Position numbers and translations under genes: made by a program. Positions 16,558 through 26,057 of a DNA stretch of 64,000 nucleotides are shown here, piece by piece. The notes under the pieces are model-generated. The model was not told the origin of the DNA. It did no database searches and worked only from the letters and a program-made list of their open reading frames with translations. This stretch comes from Schlesneria sp. DSM 10557. GTDB lineage: Bacteria; Planctomycetota; Planctomycetia; Planctomycetales; Planctomycetaceae. Position 1 is the stretch's first letter. Each line of letters begins with the position of its first letter. The stretch spans positions 5,665,001-5,729,000 of the forward strand of contig NZ_CP124747.1 in NCBI RefSeq assembly GCF_041860085.1. Reading direction: 5' to 3'.

Positions 16558-19500
16558 CTACCAGTTGAACGACAGAAGTGTCGACGGTGGAGGGGATTCA
16601 CTCTGCTCATGATCCCAGAATTTACGCCAGTCTTCCCAGTGAATGTCATGCAAATTGAAGACCAGCGCCCCCATGGGGAACGCGGTCAAACCTGCCGCGC
16701 GCGCGGCGGACCGAGGGCGGGGATGAGCGACAGGTTGATCGTCCAGAACGTAGTGAACTTCGTGTTCGTAGTTGCGATGCGGCCAGACCACCAATCCAGT
16801 CGAGTTGATGTCGTAGGCGTGTCGCTTACGATCGGCGGGGACTCCGTTGCTGGCCACAGACTTCGAGCCAGGTTGTGTCGATTGGGCCAGTTGAATTTCA
16901 ATTTGTTCCCGGACCAGATCGACTGCGGCGAGCTTATAAAGACCCATTACAGCGACTTTGAAGACTTCGACATCGCGAGCCGGTAACTGACTGAGCCATC
17001 CTGGTTCCCGGACTGTGGCAACGAGCCAACCGGACTGCTCTGCAAACTCAAGTTGCAAGGGCGTATCCGCAGGGAAAGCTGTTTCTTTGCTGCTCTTGTC
17101 GATCCAGATGACCACTCGATTGGTGGCGAGTTCGACGTCGCGGACCTGGAAGCGGTCGTCGCGGAAAGTGCGACTGATATCGAGTAACGCAACAAGTTCA
17201 CGTTCGACGAAGTGCCTGAGCGCGGCTGCTTCGTGATGCAGTCGCTCGGCGAAGCGGGCCTGGTTGTTCCACGAAAATGTATCGACGTCACGTCTGGCCG
17301 CGCGTCGCTGTTTGGCAAACAATTTCGGGATCGTCCCGGAATGGAAACCGGGGCAGAGAAGCCGGAGCAAGGTCTCTCCATGATCACCGATTCGCACTGG
17401 CCGCAGCTTGGGCGAGCGGTTGGCTTTGTAAAGCCGCCAGTTCTCTTTGAGTTCCCACGCGAGGAATCCAAAGACTCCGGGGATACACATGAGGATCAGT
17501 GTCGAGGCGGTATAGGCTGTCGCCACTCGGAGATCAAACAGCCTTACGAGACTCTGGCCGAGCGGCAGATAGAACGTGGCAAACAGGATTTTGTGTGAGA
17601 CGGTGACAACGGGAAAATGCTTGATCGGATTCAGTTGAGGTTCGATCAGCAGCGTCACGCAGAACCGGACGACGCCATGTATGAAGGACCAGATGAGTCC
17701 AATGACGGCTTTGGCTCCGAGCGTCAGATGGGACTCGCCACTACGGAAACGCAACCATTCATCGACCGCATAGAGAATTCGCTCAATCCAGTCGGTCAAT
17801 GCACGAAAGACATCCACGATCAATGTGAACATGCCCATGACGAGATGGACGCGGATGCGATACCAGGTACGTCCGAAGAATTCGCGGGCCAGTTCTTCAG
17901 TGTCACGCCCGACGCGAGAATTCAGAACGACAAACGACGCAATGAAGATGGCCAATCCCCACCAGCGATTGAGAAGACTGTAAAAGCCCAGATGAGGAAG
18001 GACCTGCCAGAAGAAGAATGTTGCGATGAGCGGGGCGAGGGCAAACCGACGGAAAAGCATCATGGGAAAACTTTTCATCAGCCAGTCGACCCAGGGCCAG
18101 CGGAGCACTGCTCGGGGTACTTCAACCAGCAGCACCTTGAGTACGGCCCAGGATTTGACCAGAAACCAGATCACCCATTGTCGGAACCGGGGGAAGTGAA
18201 TCAGCATGAAGATCACACACCCCAGAATCAGCATTGCCTCGTGGCTGTAGACCAGGTGGCGACCATGTCCCGTAGCGTGTTGCTGCAGCACGGCGGGAGG
18301 GATGGCTGTCTCATCCGCCTCGTCCAAAGTTGGCGGTGGCTCCTCGGCTACGAGTTCCGAATGGGGTACCGGTTCGTCGGCGACAGTGGCATCAGCGACG
18401 GGGGGCAGAACTTCAGGTTGATCCTCGGCTTGTTGTGCTTCGACCGGAGCTTCGCCCTCGTGTCGTAATTCATCGTGCGGATGAAGCTCCGCCGCGACGT
18501 GCTGCGGAGCGGGACCGAAGCCGAGGATGAGATGTCCAATTTCTTCGATCGACATCAGCAGCAGGAATGAGAGGCCAAACGGGAGAGCGATATACTGTGT
18601 CAGTAATCGGCCCCAGTGGATTCCGTAGGCGAGTGAGTTCAGTTTCTGGAGAAAACGCAGGTAGAAGGGACCGCGCTGATAAACCCCGGCCAGCGAGACT
18701 GACATCAGTTTGTCGGCACGAAGCAGTGGGTCACCCTTAAAAAATTCTTTCGCATCGGCCAGATCGGGCATCTTGAGCTGGTTACGGGAAATGGTGTCCC
18801 GCAATCCTCCCAGCGTGATGAAGCCTCGCTCGACGATGCCGTCGGAAAGCTCCTGCACCATCTTCTTGAGTGCCACACGCTCGACAATGCTGGCTGGGAC
18901 GAATCCGGCATCCTCCAGATTTCGCTCGATCGTTGGTCCGACGCGCGATCGCAAAATCTGCTCGGCGGCATCGGCGGCCTCGTGAATCAGGTGGCTTAGT
19001 TCAGTCTGGCCCTCGGGATCGATATCAATGTTCGGCACGCGCAGCGCGGCACGACGCAGGTGCTTCGACATCATGACGATTCGCTGCATCGGCAAGGGGC
19101 GTTTGAGTGGCGATTTTCCCAGGCTGAAAGACCATCGCAGCAGGTCTACCCTGTAAATCTCCTGCTCGCTGTCGATACAGACAGACTGCAGGTCGTAGAG
19201 CAGGCGCGCGTTTGGATTCCAGAATCCCGTTTGAGCGGCGGGCAACAGCTTTTCGCAGATCGCGATCCAGGGAAGTGCTTCCTCATCGCTGAATTCCAGC
19301 GCAGCCTGCAGTCGATTCACCAGTTTCTGGACTTCACTTCGCAAAAGATTACGAGCATCGTCAATTGACGTCTCGGGAGCGACTTCCAGGGCTGACTGGA
19401 GCGTTAAGGAGGCGCGAACGTGGTTTCCTTTTGCGCTGATCCTGGCGGCTTTTCGGATAAGACTCTCGTAGTGACGGGCCGAGCGGCGTGGCACCTTCGA

Positions 19501-20256
19501 CGGGACAGGCTCTTTCTTCACTTCTGTGGTCAGTGCGTAGTTGATCTCCATATCCGCCGGGATATCGCGAGCCAGGTCCAAGGGCCGCGTCTCGTCCAAC
19601 AGGCGAGTTGCATCACACTCGCGATTGATCACCTTCAGGACCTGATCTGCGGGAGGCAGGCTGGGGAAGTAGAGAGGGATCAGCCGCGAGGCAAAGGCGG
19701 TCAATTCGTGGTACACGGCGACGAATTCGGAATAAACGTTCCGATCGTCGTCGGGCTTGGTCAGCATTTGTTCGGCGCGCAGAACCGACCGAATTTCATC
19801 AAATGCGGTCTGGCCGAGCTGGTCGATCCGACTGCGCAGCTCGGATGCCGTCATGCGGCCTCGACTGGCGTTCTTCAGCATTTCGGAGTCGATGCGGGCA
19901 TGAAAGACCAATCGCCAGTAATGCCGCAGCAATTCTTCCCGAGTCATCTTTTCAAGCTGATCTTCTTCGGGTTGAGCGATCAGAATGATCTGCTCAGGCA
20001 GGGCAGCACGGTCACTGACGCCGAGCTCGTCACGATTCACCAGCCAAAGCAGGCGATCCCGCTGAATGACATAAGTCTTGCGGTGAGGGGGCTGCTGCAG
20101 TGGGCTGGCGATGTCGAGTTCGTTCTGCAGCACACGGCGGACGACACGCGGCAAGACGAAGTAGATGCCCGGCTGTTGTTGACGCAATCGACGCTCGACG
20201 TCATTCGCCATCTGAAGCGAGGCGGGAAGTGGCGGCGATTCGATCGGAGCAGACAT
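16558..20256 (-). CDS. Very large hypothetical inner-membrane protein
   Basis: 1232 residues from ATG 20256 (AGAAG about six bases upstream; an open frame extends to 20304). Residues 1-580 are soluble, helical and charged. Hydrophobic segments lie near 590-615 and, after a Glu/Pro-rich spacer (LHPHDELRHEGEAPVEAQQ region), in a cluster of about eight or nine from 690 to 965. The last 270 residues are soluble, with a FVERELVALLDISRTFRDD stretch and mixed alpha/beta character. No catalytic motif is recognisable. No family name comes to mind beyond large planctomycete membrane proteins. It is probably monocistronic: a 565-base gap lies before it and 156 bases separate it from the next gene. Confidence 0.85.
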   Translation of the reverse strand: MSAPIESPPLPASLQMANDVERRLRQQQPGIYFVLPRVVRRVLQNELDIASPLQQPPHRKTYVIQRDRLLWLVNRDELGVSDRAALPEQIILIAQPEEDQLEKMTREELLRHYWRLVFHARIDSEMLKNASRGRMTASELRSRIDQLGQTAFDEIRSVLRAEQMLTKPDDDRNVYSEFVAVYHELTAFASRLIPLYFPSLPPADQVLKVINRECDATRLLDETRPLDLARDIPADMEINYALTTEVKKEPVPSKVPRRSARHYESLIRKAARISAKGNHVRASLTLQSALEVAPETSIDDARNLLRSEVQKLVNRLQAALEFSDEEALPWIAICEKLLPAAQTGFWNPNARLLYDLQSVCIDSEQEIYRVDLLRWSFSLGKSPLKRPLPMQRIVMMSKHLRRAALRVPNIDIDPEGQTELSHLIHEAADAAEQILRSRVGPTIERNLEDAGFVPASIVERVALKKMVQELSDGIVERGFITLGGLRDTISRNQLKMPDLADAKEFFKGDPLLRADKLMSVSLAGVYQRGPFYLRFLQKLNSLAYGIHWGRLLTQYIALPFGLSFLLLMSIEEIGHLILGFGPAPQHVAAELHPHDELRHEGEAPVEAQQAEDQPEVLPPVADATVADEPVPHSELVAEEPPPTLDEADETAIPPAVLQQHATGHGRHLVYSHEAMLILGCVIFMLIHFPRFRQWVIWFLVKSWAVLKVLLVEVPRAVLRWPWVDWLMKSFPMMLFRRFALAPLIATFFFWQVLPHLGFYSLLNRWWGLAIFIASFVVLNSRVGRDTEELAREFFGRTWYRIRVHLVMGMFTLIVDVFRALTDWIERILYAVDEWLRFRSGESHLTLGAKAVIGLIWSFIHGVVRFCVTLLIEPQLNPIKHFPVVTVSHKILFATFYLPLGQSLVRLFDLRVATAYTASTLILMCIPGVFGFLAWELKENWRLYKANRSPKLRPVRIGDHGETLLRLLCPGFHSGTIPKLFAKQRRAARRDVDTFSWNNQARFAERLHHEAAALRHFVERELVALLDISRTFRDDRFQVRDVELATNRVVIWIDKSSKETAFPADTPLQLEFAEQSGWLVATVREPGWLSQLPARDVEVFKVAVMGLYKLAAVDLVREQIEIQLAQSTQPGSKSVASNGVPADRKRHAYDINSTGLVVWPHRNYEHEVHYVLDDQPVAHPRPRSAARAAGLTAFPMGALVFNLHDIHWEDWRKFWDHEQSESPPPSTLLSFNW

Positions 20257-20821
20257 GGTACTTCTCGGGGGCTGAATCGGGGATGAGGGAATTACCCGCT
20301 TCACGTACTACGACAAAAACTCGGCGATCACGAGATGAACGCAGAAAAGGGACGGGCGGACCAATTCCTCGAGTGAACGGCAGCCACGATTTCAACGCAG
20401 CTTTGCGGCTACTTCGTCAACCAGGGAACTGATGTCGCGTCGAAGCCTACATCTTGCCTGCCGTCGCGGCAAGGTGTGTTGCTTTGTTACTCGCTTGGTT
20501 GACTGAATCGTTCGACAGTCATACCGTGCACCGCCAGAAAACTGGACGAGGCAAGGACATGTGCGCCCCTTACAAAGGTTCGCACAATTCGACCAGGGGT
20601 TTCCAGGCGCTTCAGGAAATCCAGGGGCAGGACTTGCGGAACTTCACCCCGTCGCTTGAATCAGGGCATGAATGATTCCAGGTTTGTTTCCGAGGGAGAC
20701 GGATTGGAATTCTGATGCAATTGCTGGATGAAAAGCGGGTATGAAAGATTCCATAAGGCTGCTTCAATTCTCGCCGAACTCGATGACCCGCGTAGAGTGA
20801 CGACCGGTAACGGAGATTCGC
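20257..20821. other. Divergent intergenic region, no gene seen
   Basis: 565 bases between the large membrane-protein gene (minus) and the MFS gene (plus). Short open frames exist but have Ser/Arg/His-heavy compositions unlike proteins. It should contain two promoters; none is clear enough to name. Confidence 0.5.
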
Positions 20822-22690
20822 ATGACAGATGAAGCGACCGTGACACCCCCGCAGGACTCGGAATCCCCCACGATTGTGCGGCATGCAATCCTGACGGTTC
20901 TGACTTTGATGTCAGTGTTGCTTTATCTGGACCGTTTCGCGGTCAATATCGCGTCTGAGTTCATCCGCGAAGATCTGCAGATGACGCAAACGCAGATGTC
21001 CTGGTTCATCAGCGCATTTTTCTGGTCTTACGCACTTTGTCAGGTTCCCGCCGGCTGGCTGAGTGACCGTCTGGGCGGTCGCGCGATGATGACCCTCTAC
21101 ATCCTTGCCTGGTCCATCTTTACCGGATTGATGGGGACTGCGAGTGCCGTGTGGGTTGTCCTGTGGTTACGCGTTTTCTGCGGGGCCGCTCAGGCGGGTG
21201 CCTATCCGACATCGGCCAGTCTGATTCGCCAGTGGTATCCCATTTCGAAGCGGGGAATGGCGAGTTCTCTGGTGGGATTGGGAGGCCGCTTTGGTGCGGT
21301 GCTGGCCCCTCTCATGACCGCCTGGCTGATCCTGTACTTCGTTGGGGATTCATCCGCCTCGAAACTTGCACCGACCGACTTTCTGGATCCCGTCGCGCTG
21401 CTGGCGCGTTTCGATGGCCCGCCCGATACTGCGACTCCCCGCGATAAGTTCATTTCTGGTTATCTGGCTCAACTTCCTGAAACAGAACGATCCCAGCTGC
21501 TCGATCATGCGGCGCTGGCGGCGGCTCAACTTAAACAGCAGGAACAAGTGGCGAAGCCAACTCCATTACTCGATCTGGCCGACTGGGTACCCCGATTCGG
21601 TGCGAACGATGTCCCGGACGTTCGGGAAATCCCTAGTCAGTTCCGGGAGGCGGTCGATGCCTTTGCCGCTCGAGTATCAGATGCGAACCTGATCGACTTT
21701 ACTGCAGTTCCCGTACGATTGCCTGCGAATGCTCAACATCTGCTGGCCCGGCGTCAGCAGCAGAACGATTTGAGTGAGGCAGAATCGACGCTGCTCAACC
21801 GGTCGGCTCTGGAGGTTCTATTCCCTAAAGAGATTCGCAAATATCAGGGACGGGGCTGGCGGCCGACCATCGTTCTCTACGGGTTTATCGGAATCGGTGT
21901 CGCTCTGGTGCTGTTCGTGGTCGCTCGGAATCACCCGGAGAGTCATCCCTGGTGCAATGGGGCCGAACTCGAAGTCATCAATGATGAACCGACTCGCTGG
22001 GCGAAAAGCAGGGAGCCAGGTAATCCTACATTCCCGTGGCGTGCATTCCTGACCAGCCTGAGCTTGTGGGGAAACAGCCTGACACAGTTCTTTACGAATA
22101 TCGGCTGGCTCTTCGTCGTGACGTCGCTCCCTCGGTACCTCGACAATGTTCACAGCGTCCCGTTGGTAACAAAGGGAGTCATGACTGCGTTTCCGAGCGG
22201 CCTGGGGATTCTGGGGCTATTCGCCGGTGGACGTGCGACTGACTGGGCCTTTCATGTTTTTGGACTGAAGAGCGGTCGACGAATCCCGCTGGTTGCTTCC
22301 CGTTTCGTTGCCGCAGGGGGTTACGGACTGTGTCTGATTGTCAGTGCACTCTTCACACCGACTCCGGAAAACTGGTGGCTCCCCTGGCTGTACATCGTTG
22401 GTCTGTGTATCGCATCCATGTCGGTCGACTTCGGCTCCCCCGCCATCTGGGCCTACGCTCAGGATGTCGGCGGACGCTATACGGCATCGATCCTGGGTTG
22501 GGGGAACATGTGGGGGAACCTCGGTGCCGCCGTTGCACCGCTGGTCTACAACATGGTGCTGGGTGAAAACCCGACCGTGGGGGACTGGAACAATGTCTTT
22601 CTGATGTGTTGTGGTGTCTTCGTTCTGTCCGGCTTCTGTGCCATGCTGCTCGATTCTACAAAGCCGCTGACGGTTGAGCGGGCATCCTGA
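20822..22690 (+). CDS. MFS transporter with a 165-residue insertion
   Basis: 622 residues; GGAG lies seven bases before ATG 20822. The N-terminal half has five clear membrane segments with the family loop motif GWLSDRLGGRAMM (residues 78-90) and resembles the anion:cation symporter (ACS, hexuronate/glucarate) group, with LYLDRFAVNIAS in TM1. Residues about 176-343 form a hydrophilic, Gln/Glu/Asp-rich helical insertion between TM5 and TM6, predicted periplasmic. The C-terminal half (about 345-612) has the remaining segments. ACS carriers are usually about 430-450 residues. Substrate unknown; an organic acid is likely from the family. Confidence 0.88.
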   Translation: MTDEATVTPPQDSESPTIVRHAILTVLTLMSVLLYLDRFAVNIASEFIREDLQMTQTQMSWFISAFFWSYALCQVPAGWLSDRLGGRAMMTLYILAWSIFTGLMGTASAVWVVLWLRVFCGAAQAGAYPTSASLIRQWYPISKRGMASSLVGLGGRFGAVLAPLMTAWLILYFVGDSSASKLAPTDFLDPVALLARFDGPPDTATPRDKFISGYLAQLPETERSQLLDHAALAAAQLKQQEQVAKPTPLLDLADWVPRFGANDVPDVREIPSQFREAVDAFAARVSDANLIDFTAVPVRLPANAQHLLARRQQQNDLSEAESTLLNRSALEVLFPKEIRKYQGRGWRPTIVLYGFIGIGVALVLFVVARNHPESHPWCNGAELEVINDEPTRWAKSREPGNPTFPWRAFLTSLSLWGNSLTQFFTNIGWLFVVTSLPRYLDNVHSVPLVTKGVMTAFPSGLGILGLFAGGRATDWAFHVFGLKSGRRIPLVASRFVAAGGYGLCLIVSALFTPTPENWWLPWLYIVGLCIASMSVDFGSPAIWAYAQDVGGRYTASILGWGNMWGNLGAAVAPLVYNMVLGENPTVGDWNNVFLMCCGVFVLSGFCAMLLDSTKPLTVERAS

Positions 22691-22869
22691 AGTGCAGTGC
22701 GGCCTACCTTATTGAATTGGACGGGATCTGACTGCACGCTAGCACTTCGCGAAATGGCTCCCGCCAGCCGTATGCGAGAACATGTGCAGGATGAATTCCT
22801 GCCGGTGCACGATTATCATTTTCCGGATTCTATCTACTGGATACCCCCCCTCCCTGGAGATCCTGTTCC

Positions 22870-24462
22870 ATGTCGTTGATCGAAAGTCTGCGTGATGGAA
22901 AGTCTGGAGTCATCCGAAATGCACTCCTGCTGGGATTCGTGTTTTGTCTTGCCTGGGGAAACCCACTTGGCGCACAAGAGACGCTCATCCAGGGACTGGA
23001 AAAGATCACTCATTCACCTCGATTCAAACATGCGCACTGGGGAGCATTATTTGTTGATCGGGAATCGGGCCAGGTTGTCTTTGAGCACAACACGGACAAG
23101 CTGTTCATTCCTGCTTCGACAACCAAGCTCTACAGTGTCGCGACCGCACTGAAGGAATTCGGTGCCGAGCATCGCTTCCGAACTCCGGTCGTTCGACGTG
23201 GTGACGTCTCACCTGAGGGTGTGCTGGAGGGGGATCTCATTCTCGTCGCCTCGGGCGATCTCAGCTTCGGTGGACGAACATCCCCGGAGGGGACTCTCGC
23301 CTTCGCTGATGGGGACCACACGTATGCGAACGGAAATCCCGATGCAGAACTGACGGCACCCGACCCGTTGGCGGGGATTCAGGAACTGGCGGAACAGATC
23401 GCCAAATCAGGGATCCGGCGAGTACGGGGTGATGTCCTGATCGATGACCGACTTTTCGAAAAAGCGGAATCATCGGGAAGTGGACCCAGTCAGGTGACGC
23501 CTGTCCTGATCAATGACAATCTGATCGACTTTCAGTTCAAGCCGACTCAGCCGGGATTGCCTGCCGAACTTGTCGTCCGACCTGCAACGAGTGCTTTTCA
23601 GGTCGAATCCAAAGTCCTCACTGTCGAAAGTGATCAGTCTCCGGAGATCGAAATTCGGGATCTGGGCTCAGGCAGATTCTCGATTACCGGCCAAGTGCCG
23701 GCCGGGCATAAACCTGTATTGCGAGTGCACGAAGTTGCTGATGCGGCATTGCTGGCGAGAACGGTGCTGATTGAGGCCCTGTTGCGAAAGGGTATACAGG
23801 TTGACGCCCCCACACTGGCTGAAGCCCACAAAGATCGATTGCCACGAGTTGACGAGGTCAAGACTCTGCCCAAGGTGGCTGAATTGACGTCTCTCCCCTT
23901 TTCCGAGTCCATCAAGTTGATATTGAAGGTGAGTCATAACCTGCATGCCAGTACGCTACCCTTACTCGTCGCGGCCAATCATGGCGAGACGACCCTCGCT
24001 GCGGGGCTCAGACGCCAGCATGATTTCCTGAAAGAGGCTGGAGTCGAAGTCGAAACAATTTCGTTTGCAGGCGGGGCCGGGGGAACGCGTAGCGATTACG
24101 TGACACCTCGAGCGACCGTCCAACTGCTTCGCTACATGGCAACGCGTCCGGATTTTCCGATCTATCAAGCCGCACTTCCCCGGTTGGGAGTGGACGGGAC
24201 ACTCCCAAGAAACATCCCCCCCGACAGTGCCGTGCGAGACAAAGTTCAGGCCAAGACCGGGACTCTCTATACCGGCAACACGATGAACGGAACCACCCTG
24301 ATGACCAGCAAGGCGCTGGCCGGCTACATGACAACGGCGAAGGGAAAGAACTTGATTTTTGCCCTGTTTGTGAACAACGCTCATCTGCGGGACGGTGTCA
24401 CGGCGAAGACGTTTGGTGATGACCTGGGAAAGTTCTGCGAGGCTGTCTACCTGAAAGAATGA
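22870..24462 (+). CDS. dacB: D-alanyl-D-alanine carboxypeptidase/endopeptidase, PBP4 family (S13)
   Basis: 530 residues with a signal peptide ending near GAQ-ET. All three penicillin-binding motifs are present and in order: SxxK as S83-T-T-K86, SxN as S355-H-N357, and KTG at 462-464. The insertion between SxxK and SxN is long, as usual in class C low-mass PBPs. It trims or cleaves peptidoglycan cross-links in the periplasm. Planctomycetes were once believed to lack peptidoglycan, so an intact catalytic set here fits the newer view that they have it. GGAG lies ten bases upstream. No linked cell-wall genes were seen. Confidence 0.93.
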   Translation: MSLIESLRDGKSGVIRNALLLGFVFCLAWGNPLGAQETLIQGLEKITHSPRFKHAHWGALFVDRESGQVVFEHNTDKLFIPASTTKLYSVATALKEFGAEHRFRTPVVRRGDVSPEGVLEGDLILVASGDLSFGGRTSPEGTLAFADGDHTYANGNPDAELTAPDPLAGIQELAEQIAKSGIRRVRGDVLIDDRLFEKAESSGSGPSQVTPVLINDNLIDFQFKPTQPGLPAELVVRPATSAFQVESKVLTVESDQSPEIEIRDLGSGRFSITGQVPAGHKPVLRVHEVADAALLARTVLIEALLRKGIQVDAPTLAEAHKDRLPRVDEVKTLPKVAELTSLPFSESIKLILKVSHNLHASTLPLLVAANHGETTLAAGLRRQHDFLKEAGVEVETISFAGGAGGTRSDYVTPRATVQLLRYMATRPDFPIYQAALPRLGVDGTLPRNIPPDSAVRDKVQAKTGTLYTGNTMNGTTLMTSKALAGYMTTAKGKNLIFALFVNNAHLRDGVTAKTFGDDLGKFCEAVYLKE

Positions 24463-24771
24463 TGTGCCCGGTGAGATCGTGTGAGGCCGTTGGCCATCAG
24501 AGCTTCACTCCCCCCAGTCGTCGAATCAGGTAGTCGTCAAATCAGGATGCGAGCCGTCGCGTGTCACGCCTGCGTTTCCACAGGATGCTGCCCTCAATTC
24601 CGTTTCGCTGTTGCAGGATTCCGGGAGACCACATGAAGGGACGCAGGATAGATGCAGGGAGACCGGATGGGGTTGGTTTCCAGCGTCGTGGGCAGGCTTC
24701 GCTGCTGGAAACCTTGAGCAAACTTGGTTAAACCTTGATTTTTACCCCCGTTCCAAGAACAGAAAGTTTGC
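24463..24771 (+). other. Intergenic region, no gene seen
   Basis: 309 bases between dacB and the M16 peptidase gene, same direction. No terminator with a T-tract and no ORF of protein-like composition was found. An AT-rich stretch at about 24719-24750 could hold the promoter of the peptidase gene. Confidence 0.45.
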
Positions 24772-25998
24772 ATGGCTTTTCATCATCTGACGCTCGACAA
24801 CGGCCTGGAGGTTGTGGCCGAGACGAATTCCGCAGTTCACAGTGTGGCATTTGGTTTCTACGTCAAGGCAGGAGCTCGCGATGAAACTCCTGAAGTCTCG
24901 GGCGTCAGCCATTTTCTAGAGCACATGGCATTCAAGGGGACCGAGCGTTTCTCGGCCGAAGACGTGAACCGGATCTTCGACGAACTGGGGGCCGACAACA
25001 ACGCCGCCACCGGTGAGGAAAGCACAGTCTATTACGCGGCGACGCTGCCCGAATATCTGCCGCAAGCGTTTGAGATCCAGTCGAGTATTCTGTTTCCCAC
25101 GCTGCGGCAGGATGACTTCGATATGGAAAAGAAAGTCATTCTCGAAGAAATTGGCATGTACGCCGATCAACCTTCTTCTGTCGCTTACGACAACGCCATG
25201 CAGACCCACTTTCGGGGACACCCCTTAGGAAAGTCGATTCTGGGAACGACGGAAAGCGTGAGCGATCTGACCTCCGATCAAATGCGCAAATATCACCGCG
25301 ACCATTATCTCGCGGGCAACATCGTGCTGGCAGTCACGGGAAATACCGATTGGAATAGCGTCGTTGAACTGGCTCACCGGCACTGTGCTCACTGGCCACA
25401 GGGGAAATCAAGTCGCCCTGTCGTTGCTGCCAACCCTCGTCCGTCGACGCGATTCATCCCCAAAGCCGACTGCCAGCAAGAGCAGATTATTCAGCTCTCT
25501 CCCGCTCCCTCAGGCAGCGATCCCCTGCGATTCGCTGCGGAGCTCATGGCGGTGATTGTGGGCGACGACTGTAACAGCCGCCTTTACTGGGAACTGCTCG
25601 ATCCCGGCCTCGTGGAATCGGCAGAGCTCGGCTACTACGAATATGAAGACACTGGTGCGTATCTCACATTCCTGAATGGTCCTCCGGAAGAGACCGAAGC
25701 CAATCTCGAACGGATCGCTCGCATCTACGCTGACGTCAATCGGAATGGCATTACCGCAGATGAGCTGGAACAAGCCAAGAATAAAGTTTGTTCCCGACTG
25801 GTCCTGCGTGGTGAGCGGCCGATGGGACGCCTGGGGGGGCTCGGCAATAACTGGCTGTTCCGCCGGGAATACCGCAGCATCGCCGATGACGTCCATATCG
25901 TGCAAAGTCTGCAACTGTCCGATATCCGCAAGCTGCTTGATCAGTACCCTCTCGGCCAGATGACCACGATCGGGGTGGGGCCACTGGAAGGTCTGTAA
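24772..25998 (+). CDS. M16 family zinc peptidase
   Basis: 408 residues. The inverted zinc motif HxxEH is H47-F-L-E50-H51 within SHFLEHMAFKGT, and the third ligand region is EEIGMY (E125/E126). NAATGEESTVYYA and the C-terminal half RLYWELLDPGLVE also fit mitochondrial-processing-peptidase-like (PqqL/YmxG) members. There is no signal peptide, so it is probably cytoplasmic. Bacterial M16B proteins often work as pairs of an active and an inactive subunit; only one gene is here, so it may form a homodimer. Its biological substrate is unknown. Confidence 0.92.
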   Translation: MAFHHLTLDNGLEVVAETNSAVHSVAFGFYVKAGARDETPEVSGVSHFLEHMAFKGTERFSAEDVNRIFDELGADNNAATGEESTVYYAATLPEYLPQAFEIQSSILFPTLRQDDFDMEKKVILEEIGMYADQPSSVAYDNAMQTHFRGHPLGKSILGTTESVSDLTSDQMRKYHRDHYLAGNIVLAVTGNTDWNSVVELAHRHCAHWPQGKSSRPVVAANPRPSTRFIPKADCQQEQIIQLSPAPSGSDPLRFAAELMAVIVGDDCNSRLYWELLDPGLVESAELGYYEYEDTGAYLTFLNGPPEETEANLERIARIYADVNRNGITADELEQAKNKVCSRLVLRGERPMGRLGGLGNNWLFRREYRSIADDVHIVQSLQLSDIRKLLDQYPLGQMTTIGVGPLEGL

Positions 25999-26057
25999 CA
26001 ACGTCCGGCAGGCGTTAGAAAAATAACTGACACGAAGCCCGTCCAGGAAACCAAAAG

